A stretch of DNA of 40,688 nt from an uncultured Bacteroidia bacterium (GCA_902801205.1 CADCHE010000018.1:1-40688); one strand, 5' to 3'; counted from the stretch's first letter, positions 17,912 to 27,102 are shown. A program made the numbers and translations. Notes: generated by a model not told the origin, from the sequence alone.

Positions 17912-19588
17912 TCAGTCTTTCAGTTTCTTGTATTTGAAGCGTTTGGGCTCGGTGTCGCCCAGGCGCGCCCTGCGGTTTTCCTCATACTCGGCGTAGTTGC
18001 CCTCGAAGAAGACCACGTTGCCTTCTCCCTCGAACGCCAGGATGTGCGTCGCGATACGGTCGAGGAACCAGCGGTCGTGGCTGACGACCACGGCGCAGCC
18101 CGCGAAGCTGTCCAGACCGTCCTCGAGTGCCCGGATCGTGTTGACGTCCACGTCGTTGGTCGGTTCGTCCAGCAGCAGGACATTGCCCTCGTCCTTGAGT
18201 GTGAGCGCCAGGTGGAGGCGGTTCCGCTCGCCGCCGGAGAGCACTCCGCACAGTTTCTCCTGGTCGGCGCCGGTGAAGTTGAAGCGGGAAACCCAGGCCC
18301 GTGCGTTGATGTCGCGGCCGCCCAGCCGTACCCACTCGGAATTGCCTGCGATGGTCTCGTAGACGGTCAGGTCGGGGTCGATGCTTTTGTGCTGCTGGTC
18401 CACGTAGGCGATCTTCGCCGTCTCGCCGATCACGATCTCGCCCTTGTCCGGCTGCTCGATGCCCATGATCAGGCGGAAGAGCGTCGTCTTGCCGGCACCG
18501 TTCGGGCCGATGACGCCTACGATGCCTGCGGGCGGCAGCGAGAAGGAGAGGTCCTCGAAGAGCACCTTGTCGCCGTAGGCCTTCGTCACGTCGTGGAATT
18601 CGATGACCTTGTTTCCGAGCCGGGGACCGTTGGGGATGTAGATTTCCAGGTTCGCCTCCTTCTCCTTCACGTCGGCTGCGGCCAGTTTTTCGTAAGCGCC
18701 CAGACGGGCTTTCTGTTTCGCCTGGCGCGCTTTCGGCGCCATCCGGACCCACTCCAGTTCATGCTGGAGCGTCTTCCGCCGCCGGCTTTCCTGCTTCTCT
18801 TCCATCGCCAGGCGGCGTGTCTTCTGTTCAAGCCAGGACGAGTAGTTCCCCTTCCACGGGATGCCCTCGCCGCGGTCCAGTTCCAGGATCCATCCGGCTA
18901 CGTTGTCCAGGAAGTAACGGTCGTGCGTCACCGCGATCACCGTCCCCTTGTACTGGCGCAGGTGCGCTTCCAGCCACTGGATACTCTCGGTGTCGAGGTG
19001 GTTTGTCGGCTCGTCCAGCAAGAGGACGTCCGGCTCCTGCAGCAGCAGGCGGCACAGGGCCACCCGGCGGCGTTCTCCGCCGGAGAGGTTGCGGACCAGG
19101 GCGTCGTCGGGCGGGCAGCTCAGCGCGTCCATCGCCCGCTCGAGCTTGGCGTCGATGTCCCAGCCGCCCAGGTGGTCGATTTTCTCGGACAGTTCGCCCT
19201 GGCGCTCGATCAGCGCGTTCATCTTGTCGTCGTCCATCGGCTCGAGGAACTGCATCGAGATGTCGTTGTACTCCTGCAGGGCGTCCATCACTTCCTGCAC
19301 CCCTTCCTGGACGACTTCCAGGACCGTCTTGTCCGGGTCCATCTGCGGCTCCTGCTCCAGGTAGCCGACGCTGTAGCCCGGCGCCCAGACCACTTCGCCG
19401 CGGAAGGAAGGCTCCACGCCGGCGATGATCTTCAGGAGGGTGGATTTTCCGGAACCGTTCAAGCCGATGATGCCGATCTTGGCCCCGTAGAAGAAGGATA
19501 GGTAGATATCCTTGAGAATCACTTTGTTGCTGTTCGGGAGTACTTTCCCGACACCGTTCATCGAGAAGATGATCTTTTCGTCTGCCAT
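17912..19588 (-). CDS. ettA: Energy-dependent translational throttle protein EttA (ABC-F)
   Basis: 558 residues, matching EttA length. There are two ABC ATPase domains without membrane helices: the first with GLNGSGKST near residue 42 and signature LSGGERRRVAL, the second with GPNGAGKTT and LSGGERNRLHLAL. They are joined by a charged linker helix (EKQESRRRKTLQHELEWVRM). The start MADEKIIFSMNGVGK is typical of the family. Family knowledge: EttA binds the ribosomal E site and gates the start of elongation according to the ATP/ADP ratio. It begins 21 bases after the uridine-kinase-like gene and ends 5 bases before mgsA, so energy-sensing translation control and a glycolytic bypass share a transcript. 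Confidence 0.93.
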   Translation of the reverse strand: MADEKIIFSMNGVGKVLPNSNKVILKDIYLSFFYGAKIGIIGLNGSGKSTLLKIIAGVEPSFRGEVVWAPGYSVGYLEQEPQMDPDKTVLEVVQEGVQEVMDALQEYNDISMQFLEPMDDDKMNALIERQGELSEKIDHLGGWDIDAKLERAMDALSCPPDDALVRNLSGGERRRVALCRLLLQEPDVLLLDEPTNHLDTESIQWLEAHLRQYKGTVIAVTHDRYFLDNVAGWILELDRGEGIPWKGNYSSWLEQKTRRLAMEEKQESRRRKTLQHELEWVRMAPKARQAKQKARLGAYEKLAAADVKEKEANLEIYIPNGPRLGNKVIEFHDVTKAYGDKVLFEDLSFSLPPAGIVGVIGPNGAGKTTLFRLIMGIEQPDKGEIVIGETAKIAYVDQQHKSIDPDLTVYETIAGNSEWVRLGGRDINARAWVSRFNFTGADQEKLCGVLSGGERNRLHLALTLKDEGNVLLLDEPTNDVDVNTIRALEDGLDSFAGCAVVVSHDRWFLDRIATHILAFEGEGNVVFFEGNYAEYEENRRARLGDTEPKRFKYKKLKD

Positions 19589-19609
19589 CGTGAATGTGTC
19601 TTTGTCGGG

Positions 19610-21274
19610 TTACAAGCTGCTGCCTCCGATGAATCCGCGGAGCAGGGAAGTCGGAGGCACTTCCTTGTCCGGCACCGGTACGAAATAGTGCAGGAATTTC
19701 AGGAGCCGCCAGGCCTCGCTGTATTCCGGGCAGTTGCGCGGAACCGTGGCCAGGATACGCTCCGCATGCGTGCGGAGGACGGCGAATTCCACCAGGTAGG
19801 AGGAGTTGAAGAGCACGTCGGCCTGCTCCTGGAACGGATAGATCCATTTCACTTCGCAGCGCCGTACGTTCGGCCAGTTCCGGATCGTCTCGCGGGCCGT
19901 GAATGCTCCTTTGAGGAAGTCGCGGACGATGCGCCGCAGCAGGCGGTTGTCGCTCGTCGGGATGCTGTTGTGCGCGTCCAGCGGCAGGCTGGTGATCGTA
20001 TTGATGAAGATCCGGTATTTGTCAGATTCGGCGACCTGGTCCGTCAGCGCGGGGTTGAGGGCGTGGATGCCTTCCAGCAGGATGACGGTATGCTCGTCCA
20101 GTTTCAGGCGCTTGCCGTTGAATTCGCGCAGGCCGGTGACGAAGTTGAACAGGGGGACTTCCACTTCCTCGCCCGCAAGGAGCTTCAGCAGGTCCTTCTG
20201 CAGGTAACGGTGGTCCACCGTTTCGAAGTTGTCGAAATCATAGGTGCCGTCGGGCAGGCGCGGCGTCTCCTCCCGGTTGACGAAGTAGTCGTCGGTGGAG
20301 AAGGAGACCGGATGCAGCCCGCAGGCCTTGAGCTGGAGGCTCAGCCGTTTGCAGACCGTGGACTTGCCGCTGCTCGTCGGACCGGTGATGAGGACGAGGC
20401 GGACGCCCTTTCCGCCCTGGTGCCGGCGCTCGATCTCTTCGGCGATCTGCACGATCTTCTTCTCCTGCAGCGCTTCGGAAATCTGGATGAGGTCGGTGGC
20501 GCGGCCCTTCAGGATGGCTTCGTTCACGTCTCCGACGTTCTCCAGTTCCATGATGCGGTTCCAGCGGGAATCTTCCCGGAACACCTCGAAGGTCTTGGGC
20601 TGCGGGAAAAGCGGCGCCAGGTCTTCGGGGTGGTGCCGGTCCGGGATCCGGAGCAGGAAGCCGTCTTCCAGGAGGGAGAGGTCCCACACTTTCAGATAAC
20701 CGGTGGAGAGGACGAGCGGGTCGTAGTAGAAGTCGGCCGTCCCTTCCAGCGTATGGTAGGTCACGAAGATGTCGCCGCAGGTCTCGATCAGTTTGGCGGT
20801 GTCGTACGCTCCGTCCGAGCGGAACTGGCGCACGGCATCCTCCACGCGGGCTTCGTGCCGGCGGAAGGGAATGTCCGCCCGGACCATCTCCTCCATGCGC
20901 GCCCGGATCGCCGCCACGTCTCCGGGGAGGGGAGCGGTGCCGTCCGGTTTGTCGAGCAGGCAGAAGAAGCCTTTGGAGATGGGGCGGCGGATGAGGAGCC
21001 GCCTGCCGGGAAAGACGTCCTGCACCGCCTTGTGAAAGAGGAAGCAGAGGGAGCGGGCGTAGAAACTCCGTCCGATGTAGGTCCGGTAGTCGAGGAATTC
21101 GACTTCCTGGCTATGGTAGACGCGGAAGCGCAGGCCTTCCGCCACGTTGTTGACTTTGGCGGCGAGGATGTCGTACGGCTTTTCGAATTCGAATGCGTCC
21201 GCAATGTCTTTCAGGGTGATTCCTTCCGGAAACTCCCGGGCGGTTCCGGTGTTTTTGCAGTAGATTTTAACCAT
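19610..21274 (-). CDS. TGS domain-uridine/nucleoside kinase fusion protein
   Basis: 554 residues. An N-terminal TGS domain of the ThrRS type (about 1-60: MVKIYCKNTGTAREFPEGIT) is followed by a region related to the second domain of threonyl-tRNA synthetase (about 60-250). A phosphoribulokinase/uridine kinase domain has the P-loop GPTSSGKST near residue 298, then STDDYFVNREETPRLPDG and LLEGIHALNP. This fusion is widespread in Bacteroidota and Clostridia, usually annotated as nucleoside kinase; its physiological substrate is not certain. The start lies 5 bases downstream of a TATATTTG promoter box, so the mRNA is probably nearly leaderless. It is the first gene of the operon with ettA and mgsA. 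Confidence 0.88.
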   Translation of the reverse strand: MVKIYCKNTGTAREFPEGITLKDIADAFEFEKPYDILAAKVNNVAEGLRFRVYHSQEVEFLDYRTYIGRSFYARSLCFLFHKAVQDVFPGRRLLIRRPISKGFFCLLDKPDGTAPLPGDVAAIRARMEEMVRADIPFRRHEARVEDAVRQFRSDGAYDTAKLIETCGDIFVTYHTLEGTADFYYDPLVLSTGYLKVWDLSLLEDGFLLRIPDRHHPEDLAPLFPQPKTFEVFREDSRWNRIMELENVGDVNEAILKGRATDLIQISEALQEKKIVQIAEEIERRHQGGKGVRLVLITGPTSSGKSTVCKRLSLQLKACGLHPVSFSTDDYFVNREETPRLPDGTYDFDNFETVDHRYLQKDLLKLLAGEEVEVPLFNFVTGLREFNGKRLKLDEHTVILLEGIHALNPALTDQVAESDKYRIFINTITSLPLDAHNSIPTSDNRLLRRIVRDFLKGAFTARETIRNWPNVRRCEVKWIYPFQEQADVLFNSSYLVEFAVLRTHAERILATVPRNCPEYSEAWRLLKFLHYFVPVPDKEVPPTSLLRGFIGGSSL

Positions 21275-21279
21275 ATTGA

Positions 21280-21287
21280 CAAATATA
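21280..21287 (-). promoter_or_regulatory. TAnnTTTG promoter box for the kinase-ettA-mgsA operon
   Basis: TATATTTG on the minus strand, a full consensus match. It ends only 5 bases before the ATG at 21274, leaving room for essentially no leader. Confidence 0.6.
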
Positions 21288-21344
21288 ATGATTCTGCCGG
21301 AAATACGGACCTGCCCGAATGGCGGGATATTGAATAATTATATA

Positions 21345-21352
21345 TATATTTG
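21345..21352 (+). promoter_or_regulatory. TAnnTTTG promoter box for GH127-like gene
   Basis: TATATTTG on the plus strand within a TA-repeat run, ending 19 bases before the ATG at 21372. Confidence 0.6.
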
Positions 21353-21371
21353 AAAACCTGATTTCGTTTTT

Positions 21372-23291
21372 ATGAAAAAGCTACTATTCTTTGCGGTGAC
21401 GGCGCTGCTGGCGCTTTCCTGCGTACGGCGGAATGAACCGGCCGTCAAGAACGTGATCGAACCCCTTCCGGGCGGTGCCATCGTCCTCGAAGGCGGTTTC
21501 GAGAACGACATCCAGAACTGCATCGAGCACTGGAACATGGGCGTGATGCCCTATGAGAAAGTCATCGAGTTCTTCCGTACGGGCCGTGCCCAGTTCGCCC
21601 TCGGCGAGATGGCCGGTAAGGCCCTGCGCTCTGATGCGAAAATGTACCGTTACACGCAGGATCCCGCCCTGAAGGAACTGACGAAGAAATACGTCTATGA
21701 ACTGATCGGTACGATGAAGCCCAATGGCAGCATTTCCTGCACCGCAGTGGAGGAGCAGCCGGGCGACAAGGACGGCGACATCTGGGAGCGCAAGTACGTC
21801 ATGCTCGCCCTGAGCGAATATTACATGGACGTGGAGGAGGATCCTTTCGTCCTGGACGCCCTGGAGAAAGAGGCGCGCAGCATCATGGACCAGGTGGGTC
21901 CCGCCCCGAAGAAGGAGGTCACCTCTCTGGGATGGAGCGCGAACCACATCGAGTCGTCCTGTGTCCTGGAGCCGTTCATGCGCCTGTACAATTTCACCGG
22001 CAAGCAGGAATACCTCGATTTCGCCCGCTATATCGTAGAATCCGGCGGCTGCAGCGGACATAACATGTTCGACCAGGTCCGCGAGGGAATCATGCTCAGC
22101 AAGGTGGCGGAACCCTACCCGAAGGCCTACGAGATGCTCTCGGTCTGGGAAGGCCTCGTCGAGTACTACCGCGTCGTCGGCGGCGAGGAATGGCTCAAGT
22201 GCATCCAGAACATGTACGCGCTGGTTACGTCGTTCGAGCTGACGATCATCGGCAACGCCGGCGCGGATGTCTGCCATCCGCTCCTCTACGGAGAAGGGTG
22301 GAGCAATACGCGCATCGAGCAGACCAATCCTGACATCCAGCGGATGATGGAGACCTGCGTCGGCGTGACGTGGATCAAGTATCTCTCGCAGTACCTGCGG
22401 CTGACCGGCGACAGCATGGCCGTCGACTATTTTGAAAAATATATCTACAACGGGCTGATCGGCGCGATGCGTCCGGACGGCACGGGCTTCAGTTACGTGA
22501 ACCTGCTCAACGGCTCGAAGGTGACGAACCACGGCTGGGGCTGGACGTTCGACGGCCTGCCCGTGACGTGCTGCAACCTCAACGGTGCGATGGGACTGGC
22601 CTATATCCCGTATTTCGCCGTGATGCAGCGTGCGCAGGGCCCTGTCGTGAACCTGTACAACGCCTGCAAGGCCACGGCGAAGACGGCCTCCGGCAAGCCG
22701 GTGCAGCTGACCCTCGAAGGCCGTTTCCCGCAGGAGAACACCGTCACGCTGACCGTGGACCCGCAGCGCAAGGAGCGCTTCATGCTCTTCCTGCACATCC
22801 CGCTGTGGAGCGAGAATACGGTGGTGACGGTCAACGGGACGCCCGTGACCGAGCTGCCTTGCTATGGGAAGGAGCAGCTCGGACAGGGCTTCGACCGGGC
22901 GGTCTCCACCATTACGCCGGGGCACTACCTGACCATCGACCGGAAGTGGGCGCCCGGCGACAAGGTCGAGATCCGCTTCGACATGCAGGCCCACCTCCTG
23001 GACGCTCCGGAAGGCGGACGGAACCCTGCCGGACTGAATTTCCAGGCCGTGCAGTGGGGACCGATCGTGCTTGCGCGTGACGAGAACATCGACCCGGATT
23101 ACAACGCGCCCGTGCAGGTGGTCGCCGACGCTGACGGCAAGGTGGCCGTCGAGCAGGTGACGCCCCAGCGTGCGGGCACCCGCCTGGAGTTCGTCGTGCC
23201 GACGACGGACGGACCCATCCGGATGGTGGACTACGCCTCCGTGGACTGCTGGGCGGGATCCCACATCCAGACCTGGCTTCCCAAGAAATGA
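21372..23291 (+). CDS. GH127-family lipoprotein (beta-L-arabinofuranosidase-like, DUF1680)
   Basis: 639 residues. The signal peptide [17 protein letters not shown] has its lipobox at Cys17. The body is an (alpha/alpha)6-type barrel: repeated helices with [29 protein letters not shown] and [16 protein letters not shown]. The zinc-cysteine centre known from GH127 is present: ETC (Glu327, Cys329) and the CC pair of TCCNLNG (Cys400, Cys401), which include the proposed cysteine nucleophile. Beta-sandwich domains follow from about residue 430. Family knowledge: GH127/GH146 release beta-L-arabinofuranose from plant glycans. The membrane-anchored form suits arabinan or glycoprotein side-chain use. 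Rubredoxin follows 22 bases later on the same strand. Confidence 0.85.
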   Translation: MKKLLFFAVTALLALSCVRRNEPAVKNVIEPLPGGAIVLEGGFENDIQNCIEHWNMGVMPYEKVIEFFRTGRAQFALGEMAGKALRSDAKMYRYTQDPALKELTKKYVYELIGTMKPNGSISCTAVEEQPGDKDGDIWERKYVMLALSEYYMDVEEDPFVLDALEKEARSIMDQVGPAPKKEVTSLGWSANHIESSCVLEPFMRLYNFTGKQEYLDFARYIVESGGCSGHNMFDQVREGIMLSKVAEPYPKAYEMLSVWEGLVEYYRVVGGEEWLKCIQNMYALVTSFELTIIGNAGADVCHPLLYGEGWSNTRIEQTNPDIQRMMETCVGVTWIKYLSQYLRLTGDSMAVDYFEKYIYNGLIGAMRPDGTGFSYVNLLNGSKVTNHGWGWTFDGLPVTCCNLNGAMGLAYIPYFAVMQRAQGPVVNLYNACKATAKTASGKPVQLTLEGRFPQENTVTLTVDPQRKERFMLFLHIPLWSENTVVTVNGTPVTELPCYGKEQLGQGFDRAVSTITPGHYLTIDRKWAPGDKVEIRFDMQAHLLDAPEGGRNPAGLNFQAVQWGPIVLARDENIDPDYNAPVQVVADADGKVAVEQVTPQRAGTRLEFVVPTTDGPIRMVDYASVDCWAGSHIQTWLPKK

Positions 23292-23313
23292 AACCCTTAA
23301 ATCAGATCAGAAT

Positions 23314-23472
23314 ATGAAAAAGTATGTATGCGACGTGTGCGGCTACGAGTATGATCCGGCCGCCGGCGATCCCGAGGGCGGCATCGCTCCCGGCACTCCT
23401 TTCGAAGAACTTCCCGCCGACTGGGTCTGCCCGCTCTGCGGCGTAGGCAAAGACAGCTTCAGCGAGGCCTAG
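23314..23472 (+). CDS. Rubredoxin
   Basis: 52 residues, the standard size. The four iron ligands are in place: CDVCG (Cys6, Cys9) and CPLCG (Cys39, Cys42), with YDPAAGD and the W of ADWVCP between them. Family knowledge: a one-iron electron carrier used by anaerobes in peroxide and oxygen detoxification or with reductases. It follows the GH127-like gene by 22 bases with no visible terminator between, and ends 15 bases before the convergent thioredoxin-like gene. No rubrerythrin or rubredoxin reductase lies nearby, so its partner is unknown. Confidence 0.95.
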   Translation: MKKYVCDVCGYEYDPAAGDPEGGIAPGTPFEELPADWVCPLCGVGKDSFSEA

Positions 23473-23487
23473 GCGCTTTCCGCACCG

Positions 23488-24015
23488 CTATTTCTTCGGG
23501 GTGGTTCCTTTCGGAGCCGCCCCGAGGTATTTCTTGAGGACGGCGGCCAGTTCCGCTACCTGGATGTTTTCCTCGAGGAGGGTCCCGTCAGGGCCGATCA
23601 GGATCATGTACGGGATGTACTGGAAGCCGTAGACCTTGATCGGAATCTGCTGTGCGTTGATGATCTGCGGCCACAGCATCATTTCCTCGACCTGCGCCCG
23701 CTTCGTGTCTTCCGGGTCGTCGCTGACGGCGACGCTCAGCACTTCGAACTTGTCGCCGTGGTACTGCTTGTACAGGTCTTTGATCACGGGCACGGCCCGG
23801 CGGCACGGGCCGCACCAGGAGGCCCAGAAGTCGACCAGCAGGTATTTGCCTTTGCCGGCATAGTCGGAGAGTTTCTTGACTTGTCCGGGGGCTTCCGTTA
23901 CGGTGAAATCCTTGAATTTCACGGGTTTGTCATCTTTTCCTGCGGTACTTTGCGCCCGCAGGGGGAGCATCGCCAGCAGGCAGGCTGCCAGAAGGAGGGC
24001 GGCTGTTTTTTTCAT
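23488..24015 (-). CDS. Exported thioredoxin-like (TlpA/ResA type) protein
   Basis: 175 residues from the ATG at 24015 (MKKTAALLLAACLLAMLPLRAQ, a signal peptide); ATGs at 24021 and 24042 are also in frame but add only non-signal residues. The thioredoxin fold has the active site WASWCGPC (Cys68, Cys71) and the cis-Pro region FQYIPYMILIGPDG. Family knowledge: these proteins reduce disulfides in the cell envelope and receive electrons from a DsbD-type membrane protein; one is encoded at 6376-8322. It starts 7 bases after the end of the DUF362 gene, so they form an operon, which suggests that the DUF362 protein has thiols to be kept reduced (inference). Confidence 0.88.
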   Translation of the reverse strand: MKKTAALLLAACLLAMLPLRAQSTAGKDDKPVKFKDFTVTEAPGQVKKLSDYAGKGKYLLVDFWASWCGPCRRAVPVIKDLYKQYHGDKFEVLSVAVSDDPEDTKRAQVEEMMLWPQIINAQQIPIKVYGFQYIPYMILIGPDGTLLEENIQVAELAAVLKKYLGAAPKGTTPKK

Positions 24016-24022
24016 ATGCATG

Positions 24023-25063
24023 TCAGTCGAGATTCTTGACAATATACTTCGTCGTGCCCAGTCCCATCTCTTCGCCGCGGTAGACGATGCGGGTGCCGTG
24101 GCGGGCGTTGATGCGCTCCAGCAGGGCGCGCGTGTCGTTGTTCGCGTCGTTGGGGAGGTTGAACACCTGGTCCAGGCAGAACTTGTCCAGCGCCACAGGG
24201 TCCAGCGAGGCGGCGATGCCGATGTCCTGGATCGTAGGGTCGTGCGGGTGGGAATCGCAGTCGCAGTCGATGGACAGGTTGTTCATGATGTCGATGTACA
24301 GGATGTTTTTCCCGCCGCCGAAATACTCGTGGACGGCCTGGGCCGCCGCGGACATGGATTCGATGAAGGGGGTGTTCTTATCCGGTGATTCGAACCAGCC
24401 TTCCGGCGCGTGGAGGTCGCCCTCCAGGGTCGCCTTCTCAAACTTGCCGGCGGAGTGGATGTACACCTTCCCGTTGGGGGAGGCGACGCCGATGGACGCG
24501 TTCTTGAGGACCCCGCCGAAGCCGCCCATCGCATGCCCCTTGAAATGGGCCAGATTGATCATGAAGTCGTAGTTCTTCAGGTGGGAACCCACGATGTCGT
24601 ACTTGATCCACTTGTCATCTTTGACGGGGATCTTGAATTCGCCTTCCGCGTCCATGATGTCCACGGGCGCCACGTCATAGAAGCCATGGGCGCGGATGGT
24701 CTCCTTGTGCGCCTCCGTCGTGGCGCGGGAGCCGCCGTAGGCCGTGTTGCATTCGACGATGGTGCCGTTCACCTTTTTGATGAGCGGTGCGATCAGGGCG
24801 GGCTTGAGGTAGTTGTTGCCGCCCATCTCGCCGGTGGAGATCTTCACGGCCACCCGGCCTTTGGCTTCACGGCCGAGGGCTTCGTAGATCTTCACCAGGC
24901 TTTCGGGTGAGATTTCACGGGTGAAGTAGACGACGGCTGCTGCCGTCGTTCCGTCTTCCTGCGGCTGCTGTGCCTCCGCTTTCTTTTTCCCTGCGGTGCT
25001 GCAGGCGGAAAGCAGCGCGGCGAAGCAGAGGGCCGCCAGGGCATATCGGGTCATTTCCTTCAT
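24023..25063 (-). CDS. DUF362-family lipoprotein
   Basis: About 346 residues from the ATG at 25063; ATGs at 25069 and 25054 are alternatives. A signal peptide ends in a lipobox (ALLSACSTAG, Cys21), followed by lysines rather than acidic residues, so retention on the periplasmic side is likely. The mature part matches DUF362: VAVKISTGEMGGNNYLKP, INLAHFKGHAMGGFGGVLKN, and the Cys-containing DCDCDSHPHDP then IGIAASLDPVALD. DUF362 proteins are sometimes fused to ferredoxin domains, and the function is not established; the Cys/His cluster could bind a metal or Fe-S centre (inference). It leads the operon with the thioredoxin-like gene. Confidence 0.82.
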   Translation of the reverse strand: MKEMTRYALAALCFAALLSACSTAGKKKAEAQQPQEDGTTAAAVVYFTREISPESLVKIYEALGREAKGRVAVKISTGEMGGNNYLKPALIAPLIKKVNGTIVECNTAYGGSRATTEAHKETIRAHGFYDVAPVDIMDAEGEFKIPVKDDKWIKYDIVGSHLKNYDFMINLAHFKGHAMGGFGGVLKNASIGVASPNGKVYIHSAGKFEKATLEGDLHAPEGWFESPDKNTPFIESMSAAAQAVHEYFGGGKNILYIDIMNNLSIDCDCDSHPHDPTIQDIGIAASLDPVALDKFCLDQVFNLPNDANNDTRALLERINARHGTRIVYRGEEMGLGTTKYIVKNLD

Positions 25064-25087
25064 AAGCATAAGCGATTATCGTTCCTG

Positions 25088-25095
25088 CAAATGTA
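25088..25095 (-). promoter_or_regulatory. TAnnTTTG promoter box for DUF362 gene
   Basis: TACATTTG on the minus strand, a full match ending 24 bases before the ATG at 25063. The divergent box lies 21 bases away. Confidence 0.6.
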
Positions 25096-25116
25096 AATAA
25101 AACAAATGAAAATGCG

Positions 25117-25124
25117 TAAATTTG
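25117..25124 (+). promoter_or_regulatory. TAnnTTTG promoter box for metallophosphoesterase operon
   Basis: TAAATTTG on the plus strand, a full match ending 21 bases before the ATG at 25146. It covers the in-frame TTG at 25122 and so rules that start out. Confidence 0.6.
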
Positions 25125-25145
25125 TATTCCGCGAAGATATGGAAA

Positions 25146-26234
25146 ATGCGCAGTAGCTTTGTAATCATCCTGTTCGTCCTTTTTGCCTGCATCGCCTATA
25201 CGTGCTGGCGGATCTGGCGGATCCTGCCGTTTTCCCCACTGGGAAAGAGTGTGCTGGCCTTCCTCTGGCTCCTGTGCTTCCTGATGGTTTTCCTCCATTA
25301 CGGGGGCGGCGACCGCCTGCCGATGTGGCTCTCGGTCTTCACCTACGAGACGGGGACTTCCTGGATGATCGCCTTCGTGTACGTGCTGCTGGTCTTCCTG
25401 CTGCTGGGCCTGGGGATGCGCCTGCACCTGGTGCCGGCCTCACTGCTGAAGGATTCGCCTGCCGGGACCTGCCTGGTGGCCGGACTCGTCGCCGCGCTGC
25501 TCGTCTACGGCAACTTCCATTACCGGCACAAGTACCGTGAAGTCATCGAGATCCGGACGGAAAAGCCGCTGGAAAAGCCCCTGACCGTCGTCCTGGCCAG
25601 CGACCTGCATGCCGGCTACCACAACCGCCGGCCCGAACTGGCCCGTTGGGTCGACCGCATCAATGCCGAGCAACCGGACCTCGTGCTCTTCGCCGGAGAC
25701 ATCCTCGACGGGGCCGTCCGGCCCGCCCTCGAGGGGAATTATGCGCAGGTGTTCCGACAGATCGCTGCGCCGGTTTACGCCTGCCTGGGCAACCACGAAT
25801 ACCTCGCCGGCACCGAGCCGTCTGCGGCTTTTTTCACCGAAGCGGGCATCCGGCTGCTCCGCGATTCCTCCGCACGGGAGGGCGGTATCTGCATCATCGG
25901 GCGGGACGACCGGAGCAATGCGGCGCGGAAGGACCTGCGGGCGCTGATGCCGGCGGATACGGTTTTCACCTTGCTCCTCGACCATCAGCCCTATCACCTC
26001 GAAGAGGCGGAGGCATGCGGGGTCGACTTCCAGTTCAGCGGACATACGCACTATGGGCAGGTCTGGCCCGGCAACTGGATCACGGATGCCATGTTCGAAA
26101 AGGCCTTCGGGGCGCACCGGCGCGGGAACACCCGCTATTACGTGTCGTCCGGCCTGGGCATCTGGGGCGGAAAGTTCCGCATCGGAACCCGCTCGGAATT
26201 CATCGTGCTGCATATTCGGCCTGGGGTGGAATGA
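25146..26234 (+). CDS. Membrane metallophosphoesterase (calcineurin-like, YkuE/YaeI type)
   Basis: 362 residues. Three to four membrane helices fill about 1-125 (SFVIILFVLFACIAY, FLWLLCFLMVFL, FVYVLLVFLLLGLGM). The phosphoesterase domain then has the five metal motifs: SDLHAG (Asp153, His155), AGDILDG (Asp185), GNHEYL, DHQPYH and SGHTHYGQ. Family knowledge: two metal ions hydrolyse phosphoesters; membrane relatives act on lipid head groups or lipid A precursors, but the substrate here is unknown. The start at 25146 follows from the promoter position. It ends in an ATGA overlap with a tiny reading frame that runs into the DjlA-like gene, so the three are probably translated in series. Confidence 0.88.
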   Translation: MRSSFVIILFVLFACIAYTCWRIWRILPFSPLGKSVLAFLWLLCFLMVFLHYGGGDRLPMWLSVFTYETGTSWMIAFVYVLLVFLLLGLGMRLHLVPASLLKDSPAGTCLVAGLVAALLVYGNFHYRHKYREVIEIRTEKPLEKPLTVVLASDLHAGYHNRRPELARWVDRINAEQPDLVLFAGDILDGAVRPALEGNYAQVFRQIAAPVYACLGNHEYLAGTEPSAAFFTEAGIRLLRDSSAREGGICIIGRDDRSNAARKDLRALMPADTVFTLLLDHQPYHLEEAEACGVDFQFSGHTHYGQVWPGNWITDAMFEKAFGAHRRGNTRYYVSSGLGIWGGKFRIGTRSEFIVLHIRPGVE

Positions 26235-26314
26235 ACGCGGGACGGACTTGGAGGGCGGATTGGTTTATGAAAGAGAAACGCAACGATAAGAAAGGAAAGG
26301 AATGGGAACGGTAA
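26231..26314 (+). CDS. Possible 27-residue coupling peptide between metallophosphoesterase and DjlA-like genes
   Basis: The ATG overlaps the upstream stop codon as ATGA, and the TAA at 26312-26314 lies 10 bases inside the next gene. The peptide is very basic and tryptophan-bearing (WRADWF, KEKRNDKKGK). It contains the purine-rich stretch that would be the ribosome-binding site of the DjlA-like gene. It may serve only to couple translation; there is no sign of a conserved function. Chance is the main alternative. Confidence 0.25.
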   Translation: MNAGRTWRADWFMKEKRNDKKGKEWER

Positions 26315-27102
26315 AATGGATTGGCGGCTTGTTGGGCTGGGTGAGCGGGGGACCGATCGGTGCCCTGCTGGGGTATCTGTTCGGGGCCATCGTGGAAAGT
26401 TCCATCGATGTTACGCGCAAACTGCTGGAAGGTCCGTCCTCCTCGTCTTCAGGCAGGAGCACGACTTCCTCATCGGGCCCGCGCGGCGATTCGACAACAC
26501 GCAATTATTCCGCGACGGAGCAGCGCAACAGCTTCTTCATCAGCCTGCTGGTGCTGTCTTCCGCCGTCATCCGGGCGGACGGGCGCACCCTTTCCTCCGA
26601 GTTGAACGTCGTCCGTGACTTCATCCGCCGCAACTTCGGCGAGGGGGCCGTCGACGACGCCATGCGGATCCTGAACGAACTGAACGGCAAGAACGTGGAC
26701 GTCTATTCGGTCGGCGGGCAGGTCGCTGCATACATGAACTATTCGCAGCGCCTGCAGCTCTTCCACTACCTGGTCCAGATCGCCACTGCGGACGGAGACT
26801 TCAACGCGTCGGAGAAAAGCGTGCTGGAGGCGGTCGGCCGTGCCATCCGCCTCAATCAGTCCGACGTGGATTCGGTCATCGCGATGTTCTACAAGGACAA
26901 GCAGTCGGCTTACGCCGTCCTGGAAATCTCCCCGTCGGCGACGGACGACGAGGTCAAGAGCGCCTACCGCCGGATGGCGATGAAGAACCATCCCGACAAG
27001 GTGGCGACACTGGGACCCGAGGTGCAGAAAGCGGCGGCGGAAAAGTTCCGTGCGATCCAGGAAGCCTACGAAACGATCAAGAAAGAACGGGGTATCTCCT
27101 GA
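26302..27102 (+). CDS. DjlA-like co-chaperone: TerB-like and DnaJ domains
   Basis: 266 residues. The N-terminus is a glycine-rich hydrophobic segment (IGGLLGWVSGGPIGALLGYLFGAIV, with GxxxG spacing), comparable to the unusual membrane anchor of DjlA. A Ser-rich linker (about 45-65) is followed by a TerB-like helical domain (about 70-185: VLSSAVIRADGRTLSSEL, ATADGDFNASEKSVLEAV). A J-domain ends the protein (about 200-262) with the HPD motif at 230-232. Family knowledge: it recruits and activates DnaK at the inner membrane. The gene sits between two envelope-related hydrolases; the next start is 29 bases away. Confidence 0.88.
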   Translation: MGTVKWIGGLLGWVSGGPIGALLGYLFGAIVESSIDVTRKLLEGPSSSSSGRSTTSSSGPRGDSTTRNYSATEQRNSFFISLLVLSSAVIRADGRTLSSELNVVRDFIRRNFGEGAVDDAMRILNELNGKNVDVYSVGGQVAAYMNYSQRLQLFHYLVQIATADGDFNASEKSVLEAVGRAIRLNQSDVDSVIAMFYKDKQSAYAVLEISPSATDDEVKSAYRRMAMKNHPDKVATLGPEVQKAAAEKFRAIQEAYETIKKERGIS

